A DNA stretch of 64,000 nucleotides, taken from positions 47,337 through 111,336 of the forward strand of contig CAKUTX010000005.1 of the NCBI GenBank assembly GCA_934692485.1, read 5' to 3'. Positions 18,797 to 27,269 of this stretch are shown here, in pieces. The stretch comes from an uncultured Candidatus Melainabacteria bacterium (GTDB taxonomy: Bacteria; Cyanobacteriota; Vampirovibrionia; Gastranaerophilales; Gastranaerophilaceae). Each line of letters begins with the position of its first letter. The stretch's first letter is position 1. The position numbers were made by a program, and so were the translations under genes. The notes below the pieces were generated by a model. That model was not told where the DNA came from. It did no database searches and saw only the letters and a list, made by a program, of their open reading frames with translations.

Positions 18797-18825
18797 TTTA
18801 TAGCATAAACAATAACTCTTGTCAA
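18797..18825 (-). promoter_or_regulatory. Near-consensus promoter on the minus strand
   Basis: TTGACA (18825-18820), 17-base spacer ending TGC, TATAAA (18802-18797). It is one of the best promoter matches in the window, yet the nearest downstream feature is a terminator only ~50 bases away. Confidence 0.6.
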
Positions 18826-19082
18826 CCTGTTTAAATATTAACCTTTGTAAAAACAAATACTACATGTATAGCAAAACATGTCAAAAAGAGTTATACTATA
18901 TATGTAGTAAGTGTGTAAAAGTTTGGATACTCTGTTTTTAAACAGTTCGTTTGCCGTCTAAATGACGTATTGCTTTTAAGCATAGATAGTTATAGAATAG
19001 TTTAAGTAATGTAAACTTAATATTTGAAATAAAGCAAATATGGACATTCAGATGTTTTGTAAAAAGTGTGTAGGTGTGAATA

Positions 19083-21029
19083 TTGAACGAAAATAAAGAA
19101 AAAGTTTCAGAAAATAAGGTGAAATCACCTTCTAAAAGCAAAAATACTGTTTCGAACCCGTTATCGAAACAGTTAAACTCGCTTAAAAAACCTGCATTAA
19201 AAACACCCGTAAAACAGACAAGAGAAGCAAAAAATAAAGTTTCTAATCCAATATCTACATCAGACATAGTTGCAAAAATAAACAACTTTAATACAAACAA
19301 AACTTCCAACAGAATGTTCTCAGGCTACATGTCTAACGCCAATGCAAGTTCGCACAGGGTTATAGATTATGCTGATTTGGTCAATAGCTTAAACACAAGC
19401 TTAACCAACAAAAAGAACGTTCATGAATTATTTTTGGCAGTGCATGATTTATTTACAGATAAATTGAATAATATTTTTACTGCATTTGGTGTTTTCCATG
19501 AAAAATCAAAATGTATAAATATGAAGCTTTTTAATTCAATGGGAAATACGTATACATCAAAACTTTTTTTAACAGATGACACCAATCCAGTTATAAAATG
19601 TTTTAGAGAAGACAAACCTCTTTCTTGTAATGACAACAAATTTTTAAATATACCATATCTTCAAACGTCGTCTACAATATTACTTCCTTTGAATTCAGTC
19701 AGTGGCTGTAAAGGAGTTATGGTTATCGGAAAAAATGATATTGAAAATCATATCGGACTTTTTTCATTTATTGCGGATTATTGTGCATTGTTTATGGATA
19801 ATGTAGAACTTCTTGAACAAACAAATAAATATGCAAATACGGATACTTTGACTGGCTTGTATACTCACAGAGGTTTTCAGGAAATATTGTCTGCTGAGTT
19901 GAAAAAAGCTGAAGATAATAATTCAAACCTTTCTATTATAATGCTTGATGTTAATAATATTTCCAAAATAAATAGAGAACTCGGGCATGCAAAGGGCGAT
20001 GAAGTTATTAAACTTTTAGCGGAAAAAGTTAAACAAAATATCAGAAGCAACGATAAAGCAGGTCGTTATGGCGGTGATGAAATCGCAATAATAATGCCTG
20101 AAACAAACACATCTGATGCAAAATATTTGGCAGAATATATTACATATTGTTTGTCTTGTTGTTTTGTTGATGACGTTGGGCCTGTAAAAGTTTCTGTTGG
20201 TATTGCGACTTATCCAGACTGCAGCAAAGACCAAGAAAAACTTTTAATTCTTGCAGAACAGGCAATGTATATTTCTCAAGCAAAGGGTTACAAAGAAGGA
20301 ATGTCTGCAATCGTTAGTTCTTCAGATTTTAATTTCTGGGACAACGATGCGCTTAACTCTTTTGCAGAAGTTGTTGCAAAACGTCATGCTCAGTTGGGAA
20401 TTGATTTTGAAGAAGAACTTGTTCATAAATTTAATAACGAGCAAATTATTTCACAAAATCACTTGATGGAGCTTGCAAATTCACTTGCCAGTGCAATTGA
20501 TGCAAAAGACCCTTATACAAAAGGTCATTCTACTTCAGTTTCAAGATATTCTGAGGCGCTTGCGCGTGCTATAAACCTTCCTGAGGATGAAGTTCAACGG
20601 ATTAAACTTGGTGCGTTACTTCATGACGTTGGAAAAATCGGTATTCCTGAAAATGTTTTGAAAAAACCTGGCAAATTGGACAATGACGAATGGCAGATTA
20701 TGAAGCAGCACCCTGTGATTGGTGCAGAAAAAGTGCTTGCTCCTAACGAAGCATTGAGAGATTTAATCCCGATTGTGAAATATCACCATGAACATATTGA
20801 CGGAAGTGGTTATCCTGAAAATCTTAAAGGTGATGAAATTCCATTGGCAGCCAAAATTGTTGCTGTTGCTGATACATATCATGCATTAATATCTGATAGA
20901 CCGTACAGAAAAGGCATGAGTGTAGAAAAGGCTTGTGAAATCTTGAAAGAAGGTGCAGGCAAGCTTTGGGATGCAGATTTGGTTCGTCAATTTATCAGTA
21001 TTGCGCCGTCTTTGTCTACGAGTGTTTAG
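19083..21029 (+). CDS. GGDEF plus HD-GYP cyclic-di-GMP protein with GAF-like sensor
   Basis: 648 residues. N-terminal Lys/Ser/Asn-rich linker (1-75), a GAF-like region (~100-245; TSSTILLPLNSVSGCKGVMVIG), a GGDEF domain (~255-410; RYGGDEIAIIMPE, catalytic GGDEF reads GGDEI) and a C-terminal HD-GYP phosphodiesterase domain (~465-640; HSTSVSRYSE, HDVGKIGIPE, HHEHIDGSGYP all intact). GGDEF domains make c-di-GMP; HD-GYP domains degrade it. The HD-GYP motifs look fully active; GGDEI variants can be active. No membrane segment. The start is TTG with AGGTG upstream; an in-frame stop lies six bases before it. Confidence 0.9.
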   Translation: MNENKEKVSENKVKSPSKSKNTVSNPLSKQLNSLKKPALKTPVKQTREAKNKVSNPISTSDIVAKINNFNTNKTSNRMFSGYMSNANASSHRVIDYADLVNSLNTSLTNKKNVHELFLAVHDLFTDKLNNIFTAFGVFHEKSKCINMKLFNSMGNTYTSKLFLTDDTNPVIKCFREDKPLSCNDNKFLNIPYLQTSSTILLPLNSVSGCKGVMVIGKNDIENHIGLFSFIADYCALFMDNVELLEQTNKYANTDTLTGLYTHRGFQEILSAELKKAEDNNSNLSIIMLDVNNISKINRELGHAKGDEVIKLLAEKVKQNIRSNDKAGRYGGDEIAIIMPETNTSDAKYLAEYITYCLSCCFVDDVGPVKVSVGIATYPDCSKDQEKLLILAEQAMYISQAKGYKEGMSAIVSSSDFNFWDNDALNSFAEVVAKRHAQLGIDFEEELVHKFNNEQIISQNHLMELANSLASAIDAKDPYTKGHSTSVSRYSEALARAINLPEDEVQRIKLGALLHDVGKIGIPENVLKKPGKLDNDEWQIMKQHPVIGAEKVLAPNEALRDLIPIVKYHHEHIDGSGYPENLKGDEIPLAAKIVAVADTYHALISDRPYRKGMSVEKACEILKEGAGKLWDADLVRQFISIAPSLSTSV

Positions 21030-21157
21030 TATTTATAGTGGTGAATAATTAAATAAATTGCCATAATTTACTATTTTATATTTATACCTAAAGGGGATTA
21101 TTTTACCTGCAAAAAGTTATAAAATTTACATATAACATATTTGTGGAGTAATTTATC

Positions 21158-21466
21158 ATGCTAATGGGAAATGATTGCCATGATTGCGGCAAGTACAATC
21201 GTATGGAAATGAAAAATGTAAATAAAGATATGCTCGCGTGGCTTGAAGATATAATTGAAGAAAATAATAGCCGCATAGAAAAAAAAGAGTGGAAAAGTAA
21301 ATATAACAGCTATGTTGTGTATGATTACGAACCATTTTGTACAGACGGCTTTGAAATAAATCTTGTTGTAAGTTCCTATAATGTGGCATATCTGAATTTT
21401 ATCAAATACCTATATGATGAAAAAATCAGTACAATTGAATATCTTAACAATTGTATAAGCGTATAA
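21158..21466 (+). CDS. Hypothetical protein
   Basis: 102 residues, not recognised. It starts MLMGNDCHDCGKYNRMEMK, with a single CxxC near the N-terminus, then a charged helical stretch (WLEDIIEENNSRIEKKEWKSK) and an aromatic-rich C-terminal half (YVVYDYEPFCTDGFEINLVV). No signal peptide or membrane helix. GGAG lies 9 bases from the ATG. It is followed by a perfect terminator. Confidence 0.65.
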   Translation: MLMGNDCHDCGKYNRMEMKNVNKDMLAWLEDIIEENNSRIEKKEWKSKYNSYVVYDYEPFCTDGFEINLVVSSYNVAYLNFIKYLYDEKISTIEYLNNCISV

Positions 21467-21471
21467 AAAAC

Positions 21472-21500
21472 GACCGGAACTTGTTCCGGTCTGTTTTTTT
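21472..21500. terminator. Terminator with perfect 9-bp stem
   Basis: GACCGGAAC, loop TT, GTTCCGGTC, then TGTTTTTTTA. A-run on the 5' side, so probably bidirectional between the convergent genes at 21158 and 21798. Confidence 0.9.
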
Positions 21501-21519
21501 ATTATTTGAAAAATTGTAT

Positions 21520-21798
21520 TTAATTTTCTTCGTGTTCTTTTGCAAAGCATTCTCTGCAGTATACTTCTTTACCCGGAATAGGTTTGAACGGAACTTGAGT
21601 TTGAGCACCGCATTTAGAGCAAACAGCATCATACATTTTTCTTTTTCTTCTGTTGTTGTTTCTGCGAGTTTTTCTGCATTCCGGACATCTTTTAGGTTTG
21701 TTTACCAACCCTTTTTCTGCATAAAATTCTTGTTCACCTGCTGTGAAAACGAATTCTGCACCACAATCTTCACAAACAAGTTTTTCGTCTTGGTACAT
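21520..21798 (-). CDS. Zinc-ribbon protein with two treble-clef-type modules
   Basis: 92 residues with eight Cys in four CxxC pairs: CEDCG (9-13), CPECRK (38-43), CSKCG (60-64) and CREC (81-84). Residues 52-90 (AVCSKCGAQTQVPFKPIP then EVYCRECF) match the CxxC-x17-CxxC type of small zinc ribbon. The first half resembles the zinc-ribbon family that accompanies it in many bacteria. A basic RRNNNRRKRK linker could bind nucleic acid. Start supported by AGGAG. Role unknown; perhaps RNA- or ribosome-related (inference). Confidence 0.8.
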   Translation of the reverse strand: MYQDEKLVCEDCGAEFVFTAGEQEFYAEKGLVNKPKRCPECRKTRRNNNRRKRKMYDAVCSKCGAQTQVPFKPIPGKEVYCRECFAKEHEEN

Positions 21799-21893
21799 TT
21801 TTCTTCTCCTGATTTTAATTGATACTTTAAAGAAACCTTTGCAAATTCCTTTAGCTTTTATTATACACTTTTTTAGAAATTATGCAAGTGTAA

Positions 21894-22205
21894 TTATTCT
21901 CCAAGTATGTGAATATGTAAGTGAAAAACTTCTTGGCCTGCTTCTTTTCCTGTATTAATCAACGTTTTATAGGATTTAAGTCCTATTTTTTTTGTTGTTT
22001 CTTTTACGGCCATCAATAATTCAGCCATCAAATTTTTATCTTCAAGCTCGTTTAATGATGCAACATGTGTTTTTGGAACTACCAACAAATGTATCGGAGC
22101 TTTTGGGTTGATGTCTTTGAAAACGACTACGTAATCATTTTCGTAAACAAATTCGGTATTGAAATCGCCATTAATAATTTTACAAAAAATACAATCTTCT
22201 GCCAT
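21894..22205 (-). CDS. HIT family nucleotide hydrolase (HINT type)
   Basis: 103 residues. Starts MAEDCIFCKIINGDFNTEFVY, typical of HINT proteins, and ends VFHLHIHILGE, the histidine triad HxHxH with catalytic His. HINT enzymes hydrolyse AMP-lysine or AMP-N bonds. The substrate cannot be predicted. Slightly short at the C-terminus compared with the usual 110-120 residues. Single gene with a GGAG ribosome site. Confidence 0.92.
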   Translation of the reverse strand: MAEDCIFCKIINGDFNTEFVYENDYVVVFKDINPKAPIHLLVVPKTHVASLNELEDKNLMAELLMAVKETTKKIGLKSYKTLINTGKEAGQEVFHLHIHILGE

Positions 22206-22335
22206 TTTTTCTCCTTTGCGTAAAATTTCTTATTCATAAATTATTATAACTTAAAAAAATGTAAACAAACTTGCCATTTGAGATAATGTAAAGTAAAATA
22301 GAGTTATTAAAGTCCTTTGGGAGGAAATTTTATTT

Positions 22336-23499
22336 ATGCCGGAATTAGCCAGACGTCAATATGATAGGGATTTGTACAGGGTTAATAGTTACGAAAATAA
22401 CAGATACACAAATGTCAGACCCGTAAGACCTTATTCAACAAGAACTGCTGATGCAAAAAAGATAGCAAGAAATAATTTAATACACAGATTAATTTCTGTT
22501 GCCGTAGTATCTTTAATCGGATTAGCGATTTTGCCAATCGGATTTAATAAAGTTACTAAAAAAATGTTCAATCCGACACCTTACAAAGAGGTAAAAACGG
22601 ATTACAGAGAGCTTTTATTCCCAACATCAAATTATATTTCAAACCACTGGTTTATGGGAGAACGTTCGCTTGAAGGAGCGGTTGAGAAAAAACCTGAGAT
22701 GACACCTTTGACAGAAGGGGCAAAACTTTCGGGATTGGAAACAAAAATTAGCAACTTGGCTTCAATGTATCCGTCTATTCACCCATCCGTTTATGTTTGG
22801 GACTATCAAACAGGAGATTATGTTGATATAAACGCGGATGAAATTTTCCCGACAGCAAGTATTATAAAACTTCCTGTGCTTGTTGAATTATTCCGCTCTA
22901 TAGAAAAAAATCAATTGACAATTTATGATGAAATGCCTTTGACGGAATATTATCGTTCTGAAGGATCAGGCAGTTTGCAGTTTAAGGCAGCAAATTCTAC
23001 TTATACAATAGACAAACTTGCGAGAATGATGATTACAGAATCTGATAATTCTGCAACAAATATGCTTATGTCAAGACTTGGCTCAATGACTGATATAAAT
23101 TCTGCGCTTAGAGAATGGGGCTTGAAACACACATATGTTCAAACTTGGCTTCCTGATTTGGGTGGAACAAATCATTCTACAGCTCGTGATATGGCTCAAA
23201 TTTTGTATAATATTGATAACCCTAAATTCTTAAGTAACAGTTCACGTGAAAAAATATTTGATTATATGGGACATGTTCACAATAATCGTCTTATCGCAGC
23301 AGGATTGCCAGTTGGTGCTACTTTTTTGCATAAGACGGGTGATATTGGCAAAATGCTTGGTGATGCTGGAATTGTTTATGCCCCAAACGGTAAAAAATAT
23401 ATCGTAGTTATTTTCGCTAATCGTCCTCACAATTCTCCACTGGGAAAAGAATTTATTGTTAAGGCTTCTGAAATTATTTACAACAATATGGTATTCTAA
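22336..23499 (+). CDS. Membrane-anchored class A beta-lactamase-like serine hydrolase
   Basis: 387 residues. A basic cytoplasmic N-terminus (1-55), one transmembrane helix (LISVAVVSLIGLAILPIGF), then a penicillin-binding fold. Catalytic motifs: SIIK (in FPTASIIKLPVL), SDN (in MITESDNSATNMLM) and KTG (in LHKTGDIGKMLG). The omega-loop region (WLPDLGGTNHSTARDMAQ) has no Glu at the place of Glu166, which true class A beta-lactamases need for deacylation. It is therefore more likely a beta-lactamase-related peptidase or binding protein than a resistance enzyme. Its stop overlaps the LdpA start (TAATG), so the two are coupled. Confidence 0.85.
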   Translation: MPELARRQYDRDLYRVNSYENNRYTNVRPVRPYSTRTADAKKIARNNLIHRLISVAVVSLIGLAILPIGFNKVTKKMFNPTPYKEVKTDYRELLFPTSNYISNHWFMGERSLEGAVEKKPEMTPLTEGAKLSGLETKISNLASMYPSIHPSVYVWDYQTGDYVDINADEIFPTASIIKLPVLVELFRSIEKNQLTIYDEMPLTEYYRSEGSGSLQFKAANSTYTIDKLARMMITESDNSATNMLMSRLGSMTDINSALREWGLKHTYVQTWLPDLGGTNHSTARDMAQILYNIDNPKFLSNSSREKIFDYMGHVHNNRLIAAGLPVGATFLHKTGDIGKMLGDAGIVYAPNGKKYIVVIFANRPHNSPLGKEFIVKASEIIYNNMVF

Positions 23500-24428
23500 T
23501 GCTGAAAGACTTGTTGGAAGATAAAAAATGTTTTAAACTTGTTTGTGGTGCTGGAAATGAAGATGCTGACGAAGTTGAAAAATTAGTTGCACTGTATTCT
23601 TCTGCTGGTTGCAAATTTTTTGATTTGTCTGCAAAACCAGAAATTGTTGATGCTGCAAAACGCGGTTTGCAAGATAGAGAAGGTTATTTGTGCGTAAGCG
23701 TCGGAATAAAGGGCGACCCTCACATTAGAAAGGCTCATATTGATTTTGAAAAATGTGCGAGCTGTCACAAGTGTGAAGAAATCTGTCCGCAGAAAACAAT
23801 TAAAAATTGCAAAGTTAAGGAAAAACGCTGTATAGGCTGTGGCAAATGTTACTCTGTTTGTAAACATGATGCTGTTTTTTATACATATGAAAATAAAGAT
23901 TTGTCAGACGTTTTACCTTCTTTGATAGAAAAAGGAATTGATTGCATTGAACTTCATGCGATGGGCGAAGATGATAATGAAGTTTTAGAAAAATGGAATA
24001 GCATAAACCAAATGTATGATGGAATGCTTAGTATATGTACATCTCGAGCTCATTTATCTGACGAAAAAATGCTGAATCGAATAAAAAAAATGTTAGAAAA
24101 TCGTAAAAAATATACGACTATTATTCAAGCAGACGGTTTTCCGATGAGCGGAAGTGATGATGATTATAAAACAACATTACAGGCGGTTGCAACAGCGGAA
24201 ATTGTTCAGAATGCTAAACTTCCAGCCTATATAATGCTTTCAGGCGGAACAAATTCTAAAACAGCAGAACTTGCAAAACTTTGTGGTATAAATTATAACG
24301 GAATTGCCGTTGGGACTTTTGCACGAAAAATAGTTTCAAAATATATTGAAAGAAAAGATTTTTTACAAAATAAATATGTTTTTGAAGATGCATTAAAAAT
24401 CGCAAAGGCTCTTGTTGAAACAGTTTAA
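23499..24428 (+). CDS. ldpA: LdpA-like iron-sulfur protein
   Basis: 309 residues. N-terminal part FKLVCGAGNEDADEVEKLV resembles the FKLICGASxQ start of cyanobacterial LdpA. Two [4Fe-4S] motifs follow: CASCHKCEEICP (~87-98) and CIGCGKCYSVCKHDA (~108-122). The LdpA-specific C-terminal domain has QADGFPMSGSDDDY, LSGGTNSKTAELAKLCG and GIAVGTFARKIV. In Synechococcus, LdpA senses redox state and tunes the input of light to the circadian clock. No kai gene is seen here and the window suggests no photosynthesis, so the ancestral role may be general redox sensing (inference). Coupled to the upstream beta-lactamase-like gene. Confidence 0.85.
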   Translation: MLKDLLEDKKCFKLVCGAGNEDADEVEKLVALYSSAGCKFFDLSAKPEIVDAAKRGLQDREGYLCVSVGIKGDPHIRKAHIDFEKCASCHKCEEICPQKTIKNCKVKEKRCIGCGKCYSVCKHDAVFYTYENKDLSDVLPSLIEKGIDCIELHAMGEDDNEVLEKWNSINQMYDGMLSICTSRAHLSDEKMLNRIKKMLENRKKYTTIIQADGFPMSGSDDDYKTTLQAVATAEIVQNAKLPAYIMLSGGTNSKTAELAKLCGINYNGIAVGTFARKIVSKYIERKDFLQNKYVFEDALKIAKALVETV

Positions 24429-24459
24429 GCTGAAATTTTATTTTTTATAAATAAAAGTA

Positions 24460-24520
24460 TTGACAAAAATTTTTGTTTCATATAAAGTTAGCACAGACTA
24501 ACAAAGTTAGTTTACACTAA
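24460..24520 (+). promoter_or_regulatory. Promoter with two TTAG-N6-CTAA operator-like dyads
   Basis: TTGACA (24460-24465) and a -10 of TATAAA (15-base spacer) or TAAAGT (17-base spacer). Right at and after the -10 lie TTAG-N6-CTAA at 24488-24501 and again at 24507-24520, a 19-base period. The two inner half-sites also make a perfect ACTAAC-AAA-GTTAGT palindrome. The position over the transcription start suggests a repressor operator. The regulator is unknown. Confidence 0.55.
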
Positions 24521-24537
24521 TTTTATAAAAGGTAATA

Positions 24538-25563
24538 ATGAAGATTTCAACAATTGGTAAATATGTAGACCAACCGATAATTTTAAATAAATTAGATAAA
24601 AACATGCCAGCTTTATTGATTGGTGCTGGCGGAGCGTTCGGGGTAATAAATTCAATAAAGCAACCAAAAGAAGGTAAAAAACGCATTAAACAAAATTTTT
24701 TGCAAAACGGAATAATAATTTCGAGCACAATTGGGGCTTCTTTATTAGGAACAAGAGGGTTAAAAATAGGTGGTAAAAAAATATTTAATGGTCTTATGGA
24801 ACGAGTTCCGTTAAAAGAGCTTCAAGAAGCTCAATCAAAAGCTGTTGGCAAGTATTTATTACAAACAAAAATATCTGATAAAGATGTAAAAAAAGCGTTA
24901 GAAGTTGTTCGATACACACAACTTTCTCCAAAACAAATTGAATTATTAACGAACAAACTTCCTACATCTCCTGCGAAAGAAGAACTTTTCGGGGTTATTT
25001 TACCCGAGAAGAAAAACTTAAATTCAAAGGAGATTTTTTCTGAAATTAAACGACTTTCACTTTTGGGCTTAATTCCTGTTATTGGAGGTGTTACGGGCGG
25101 AATTATTGCAGATAAGGTGACAAATAAAAAAGGTGGAACAGCAAACAAAGTAAAAGAAGGATTGTACCAATATCTTGCAAACATTTTTCTTTGTAATGTA
25201 GGTGCTGGCAGTGCACTTTTTATATCTGAAAGGCTCGAAAAAGCAAAAAAGATTAAACCGTTAACACCAATGAAAAAACTTGCTGTTATATTAGCAGGAA
25301 TTACGGCTACTGGAATTATCGGAGGGAGTTATATTGCAAATTACGTAAGCAAGAAATTTATAAATCCGTTGTTTGGTCAAAAAAACAATAAACAATCTCT
25401 TTATGCAGAGCGAAAACCTGAAGCATTAGACATTGCGTTACATGCTGACGACATAGCAACAGCTGGAATATTATCAGGGTTTAAGTGGATAGAGCCAGCA
25501 TTGCCGTTTATGTATTTTATTTCGGGTTACAGGGCAGGCATCGGTTATCGTAACGGGAATTAG
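24538..25563 (+). CDS. Hypothetical polytopic membrane protein
   Basis: 341 residues, not recognised. Several moderately hydrophobic, Gly/Ala/Ile-rich segments (MPALLIGAGGAFGVINSI, IIISSTIGASLLG, LLGLIPVIGGVTGGIIADKV, LAVILAGITATGIIGGSY, and a final one at FMYFISGYRAG) separated by basic, Lys-rich stretches. No signal peptide. Its pattern (short cytoplasmic start, Gly-rich helices, Lys-rich loops) recalls the gene at 39034-39981, but I cannot show homology. Preceded by a promoter with operator-like dyads, so probably regulated. AAAGG before the ATG. Confidence 0.6.
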   Translation: MKISTIGKYVDQPIILNKLDKNMPALLIGAGGAFGVINSIKQPKEGKKRIKQNFLQNGIIISSTIGASLLGTRGLKIGGKKIFNGLMERVPLKELQEAQSKAVGKYLLQTKISDKDVKKALEVVRYTQLSPKQIELLTNKLPTSPAKEELFGVILPEKKNLNSKEIFSEIKRLSLLGLIPVIGGVTGGIIADKVTNKKGGTANKVKEGLYQYLANIFLCNVGAGSALFISERLEKAKKIKPLTPMKKLAVILAGITATGIIGGSYIANYVSKKFINPLFGQKNNKQSLYAERKPEALDIALHADDIATAGILSGFKWIEPALPFMYFISGYRAGIGYRNGN

Positions 25564-25652
25564 TTGTGTTTGAGCGTGAAAAGAACTTTAATTTGTCAGT
25601 ATTGTGAATGTTTGAGTTTTTTGTTATAATCAATTTCAAAGGATTTTGAAAA

Positions 25653-27266
25653 ATGGATTTGAATGTAGAAATTAAAGACTCAAAAATTATCGTTTCGTGG
25701 CAAAGTTTAAACGTGGATTATTATCGCGTATTTTGCAAAAATGAAGATGTTTTTCGCGAATGTGCAAAGGTTTACGACGATAATAAAATAAAATTTTCTC
25801 TTGTACCGTACGGGGATAATGAATGTTTTGTCGAAGCCGTAAAAGATGGAGTCGTTGTCGCTAAATCAAGAATTCATAAGTTTAAATTTGATACAATTGA
25901 TGTTGTTTACAGGCATGAAAACAACGGTGGGTTAAAATTTTTCTATAGCAAATATAAAAATGCAGATGCTTATCGTTTGTATAAAGATGAACCTGAAATA
26001 GGGTTTAACGGGTTTAAAAATTCTGATACAAATTTTTTAACGTTGGACAAGATTGAAGATAATGATTTTAAAATCAAACCTTTTAAAAAAGAAAAAGACG
26101 GAAAACGAAAATTTCTTAATTCTTCATCAGTAATTAATACGTCAAAAAATCGGTTTTTATCGACATCAATTTATAAATCATATAATTACAATTTGTTTTT
26201 GTCTTGGAATTTTGATGGAGAAGCTGATGGTTTTTTGGTTTATACTCAGAACAATGATAAACCGATTTTTGAAACAAACGATGGATTAAGACATTATTTA
26301 CAACTTAATGATTATAAAAGCGGTCTTAAATTCATTGTTAAGGCTTTTGTAAACACTGTTGAGGGCAGAGTAATTATTGGAGAATCAGAAAAAGTATCGT
26401 TGAGTTTACGAAAATATGAAAAACCAGAAGTTTCACTGATTATTCCTGCTTATAATGCGGAAGATTATATCTCAAGAAGTATTGATAGTGCGTTGGCATC
26501 TGAGTTTTCGAACCTCGAAATCGTTATAGTTAATGATGGAAGTACAGACAATACTCAAAAAATAATTGACTGGTATGCTAAAAATTATCCGAATATTGTG
26601 GCTTTAACAAAAGAAAACGGTGGTGTTGCAGATACCAGAAATAAAGGAATTGAAATTGCAAAAGGCAAGTATATTGCATTTATGGATAATGATGATTTAA
26701 TTCGTCCAGATATGATTGGAAAACTTTTTGCATCTATTGAAAAAAATGATTGTGACGTTGCGATAGCACCGTTATACAGAATTACAGATAACGGATACAC
26801 AACGCATTGCAATCTTCCGTTCATGGAAAATATTCCGCTCGATATTGACAAATATCTTGAAATTATGTACACCCCAGGGTATTACAACTGCGCAATATGG
26901 AATAAATTATACAGAGCTTCAATGGTAAAAGAACATCCGCTCGGTATTTTGAAGTATGAAGATGTTTCATGGACGCCTTGTATTTTATCTTATGCAAAAA
27001 AGTTTTGTTTCTTAAAAACACCATTTTATGAGTGGGACAGAAAAACTCGACCGGAAACATTTGGAGATGTTTTGGCAAAACAATCCGAAGAAGATTTATT
27101 TGAACATCGAAAACAAGCAATGCTTTTCTTTATTAAAAACGGAAATCCTGAGAAAAAAGAGTTTTTGAAAACAATTGCAAAACGTAGATTGACAAGATAT
27201 TCTAAAAACTCGTCAACTCAGTGTTATCAGGAATTAATTGATAAAATCGACAACGGAAAAATTTAA
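25653..27266 (+). CDS. Family 2 glycosyltransferase with long beta-rich N-terminal region
   Basis: 537 residues. Residues 1-255 are beta-rich with repeated aromatic and charged strands (KIIVSWQSLNVDYYRVF, LFLSWNFDGEADGFLVY), suggestive of two or three fibronectin-III-like modules. Residues ~262-500 are a GT-A domain: VSLIIPAYNAEDYISRSID, IVNDGSTDNTQ, GGVADTRNKG and the metal-binding FMDNDD. It transfers a sugar from a nucleotide donor; acceptor unknown. A second GT2 gene converges on it 3 bases away, so the pair probably serves one surface polysaccharide. A TATAAT lies ~22 bases before an AAAGGA ribosome site. Confidence 0.85.
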   Translation: MDLNVEIKDSKIIVSWQSLNVDYYRVFCKNEDVFRECAKVYDDNKIKFSLVPYGDNECFVEAVKDGVVVAKSRIHKFKFDTIDVVYRHENNGGLKFFYSKYKNADAYRLYKDEPEIGFNGFKNSDTNFLTLDKIEDNDFKIKPFKKEKDGKRKFLNSSSVINTSKNRFLSTSIYKSYNYNLFLSWNFDGEADGFLVYTQNNDKPIFETNDGLRHYLQLNDYKSGLKFIVKAFVNTVEGRVIIGESEKVSLSLRKYEKPEVSLIIPAYNAEDYISRSIDSALASEFSNLEIVIVNDGSTDNTQKIIDWYAKNYPNIVALTKENGGVADTRNKGIEIAKGKYIAFMDNDDLIRPDMIGKLFASIEKNDCDVAIAPLYRITDNGYTTHCNLPFMENIPLDIDKYLEIMYTPGYYNCAIWNKLYRASMVKEHPLGILKYEDVSWTPCILSYAKKFCFLKTPFYEWDRKTRPETFGDVLAKQSEEDLFEHRKQAMLFFIKNGNPEKKEFLKTIAKRRLTRYSKNSSTQCYQELIDKIDNGKI

Positions 27267-27269
27267 AAT

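Larger units (their letters stand above)
18590..19082. other. 493-base intergenic region with a candidate minus-strand small RNA
   Basis: No ORF is credible here. The left part holds the leader of the 18589 gene. The centre holds a minus-strand promoter and terminator bracketing a ~50-nt transcript (listed separately). From 18866 to 18914 there are inverted ACTACAT and ATGTAGT copies and a TATACTATATATG stretch that could belong to the GGDEF-gene promoter. From 18915 to 19082 I see no feature except an AGGTGTG before the TTG start at 19083. Confidence 0.5.

Noticed and set aside
22336..23499. Antibiotic-resistance beta-lactamase
   Set aside because: The omega-loop Glu is missing and the protein is membrane-anchored with a long N-terminus.
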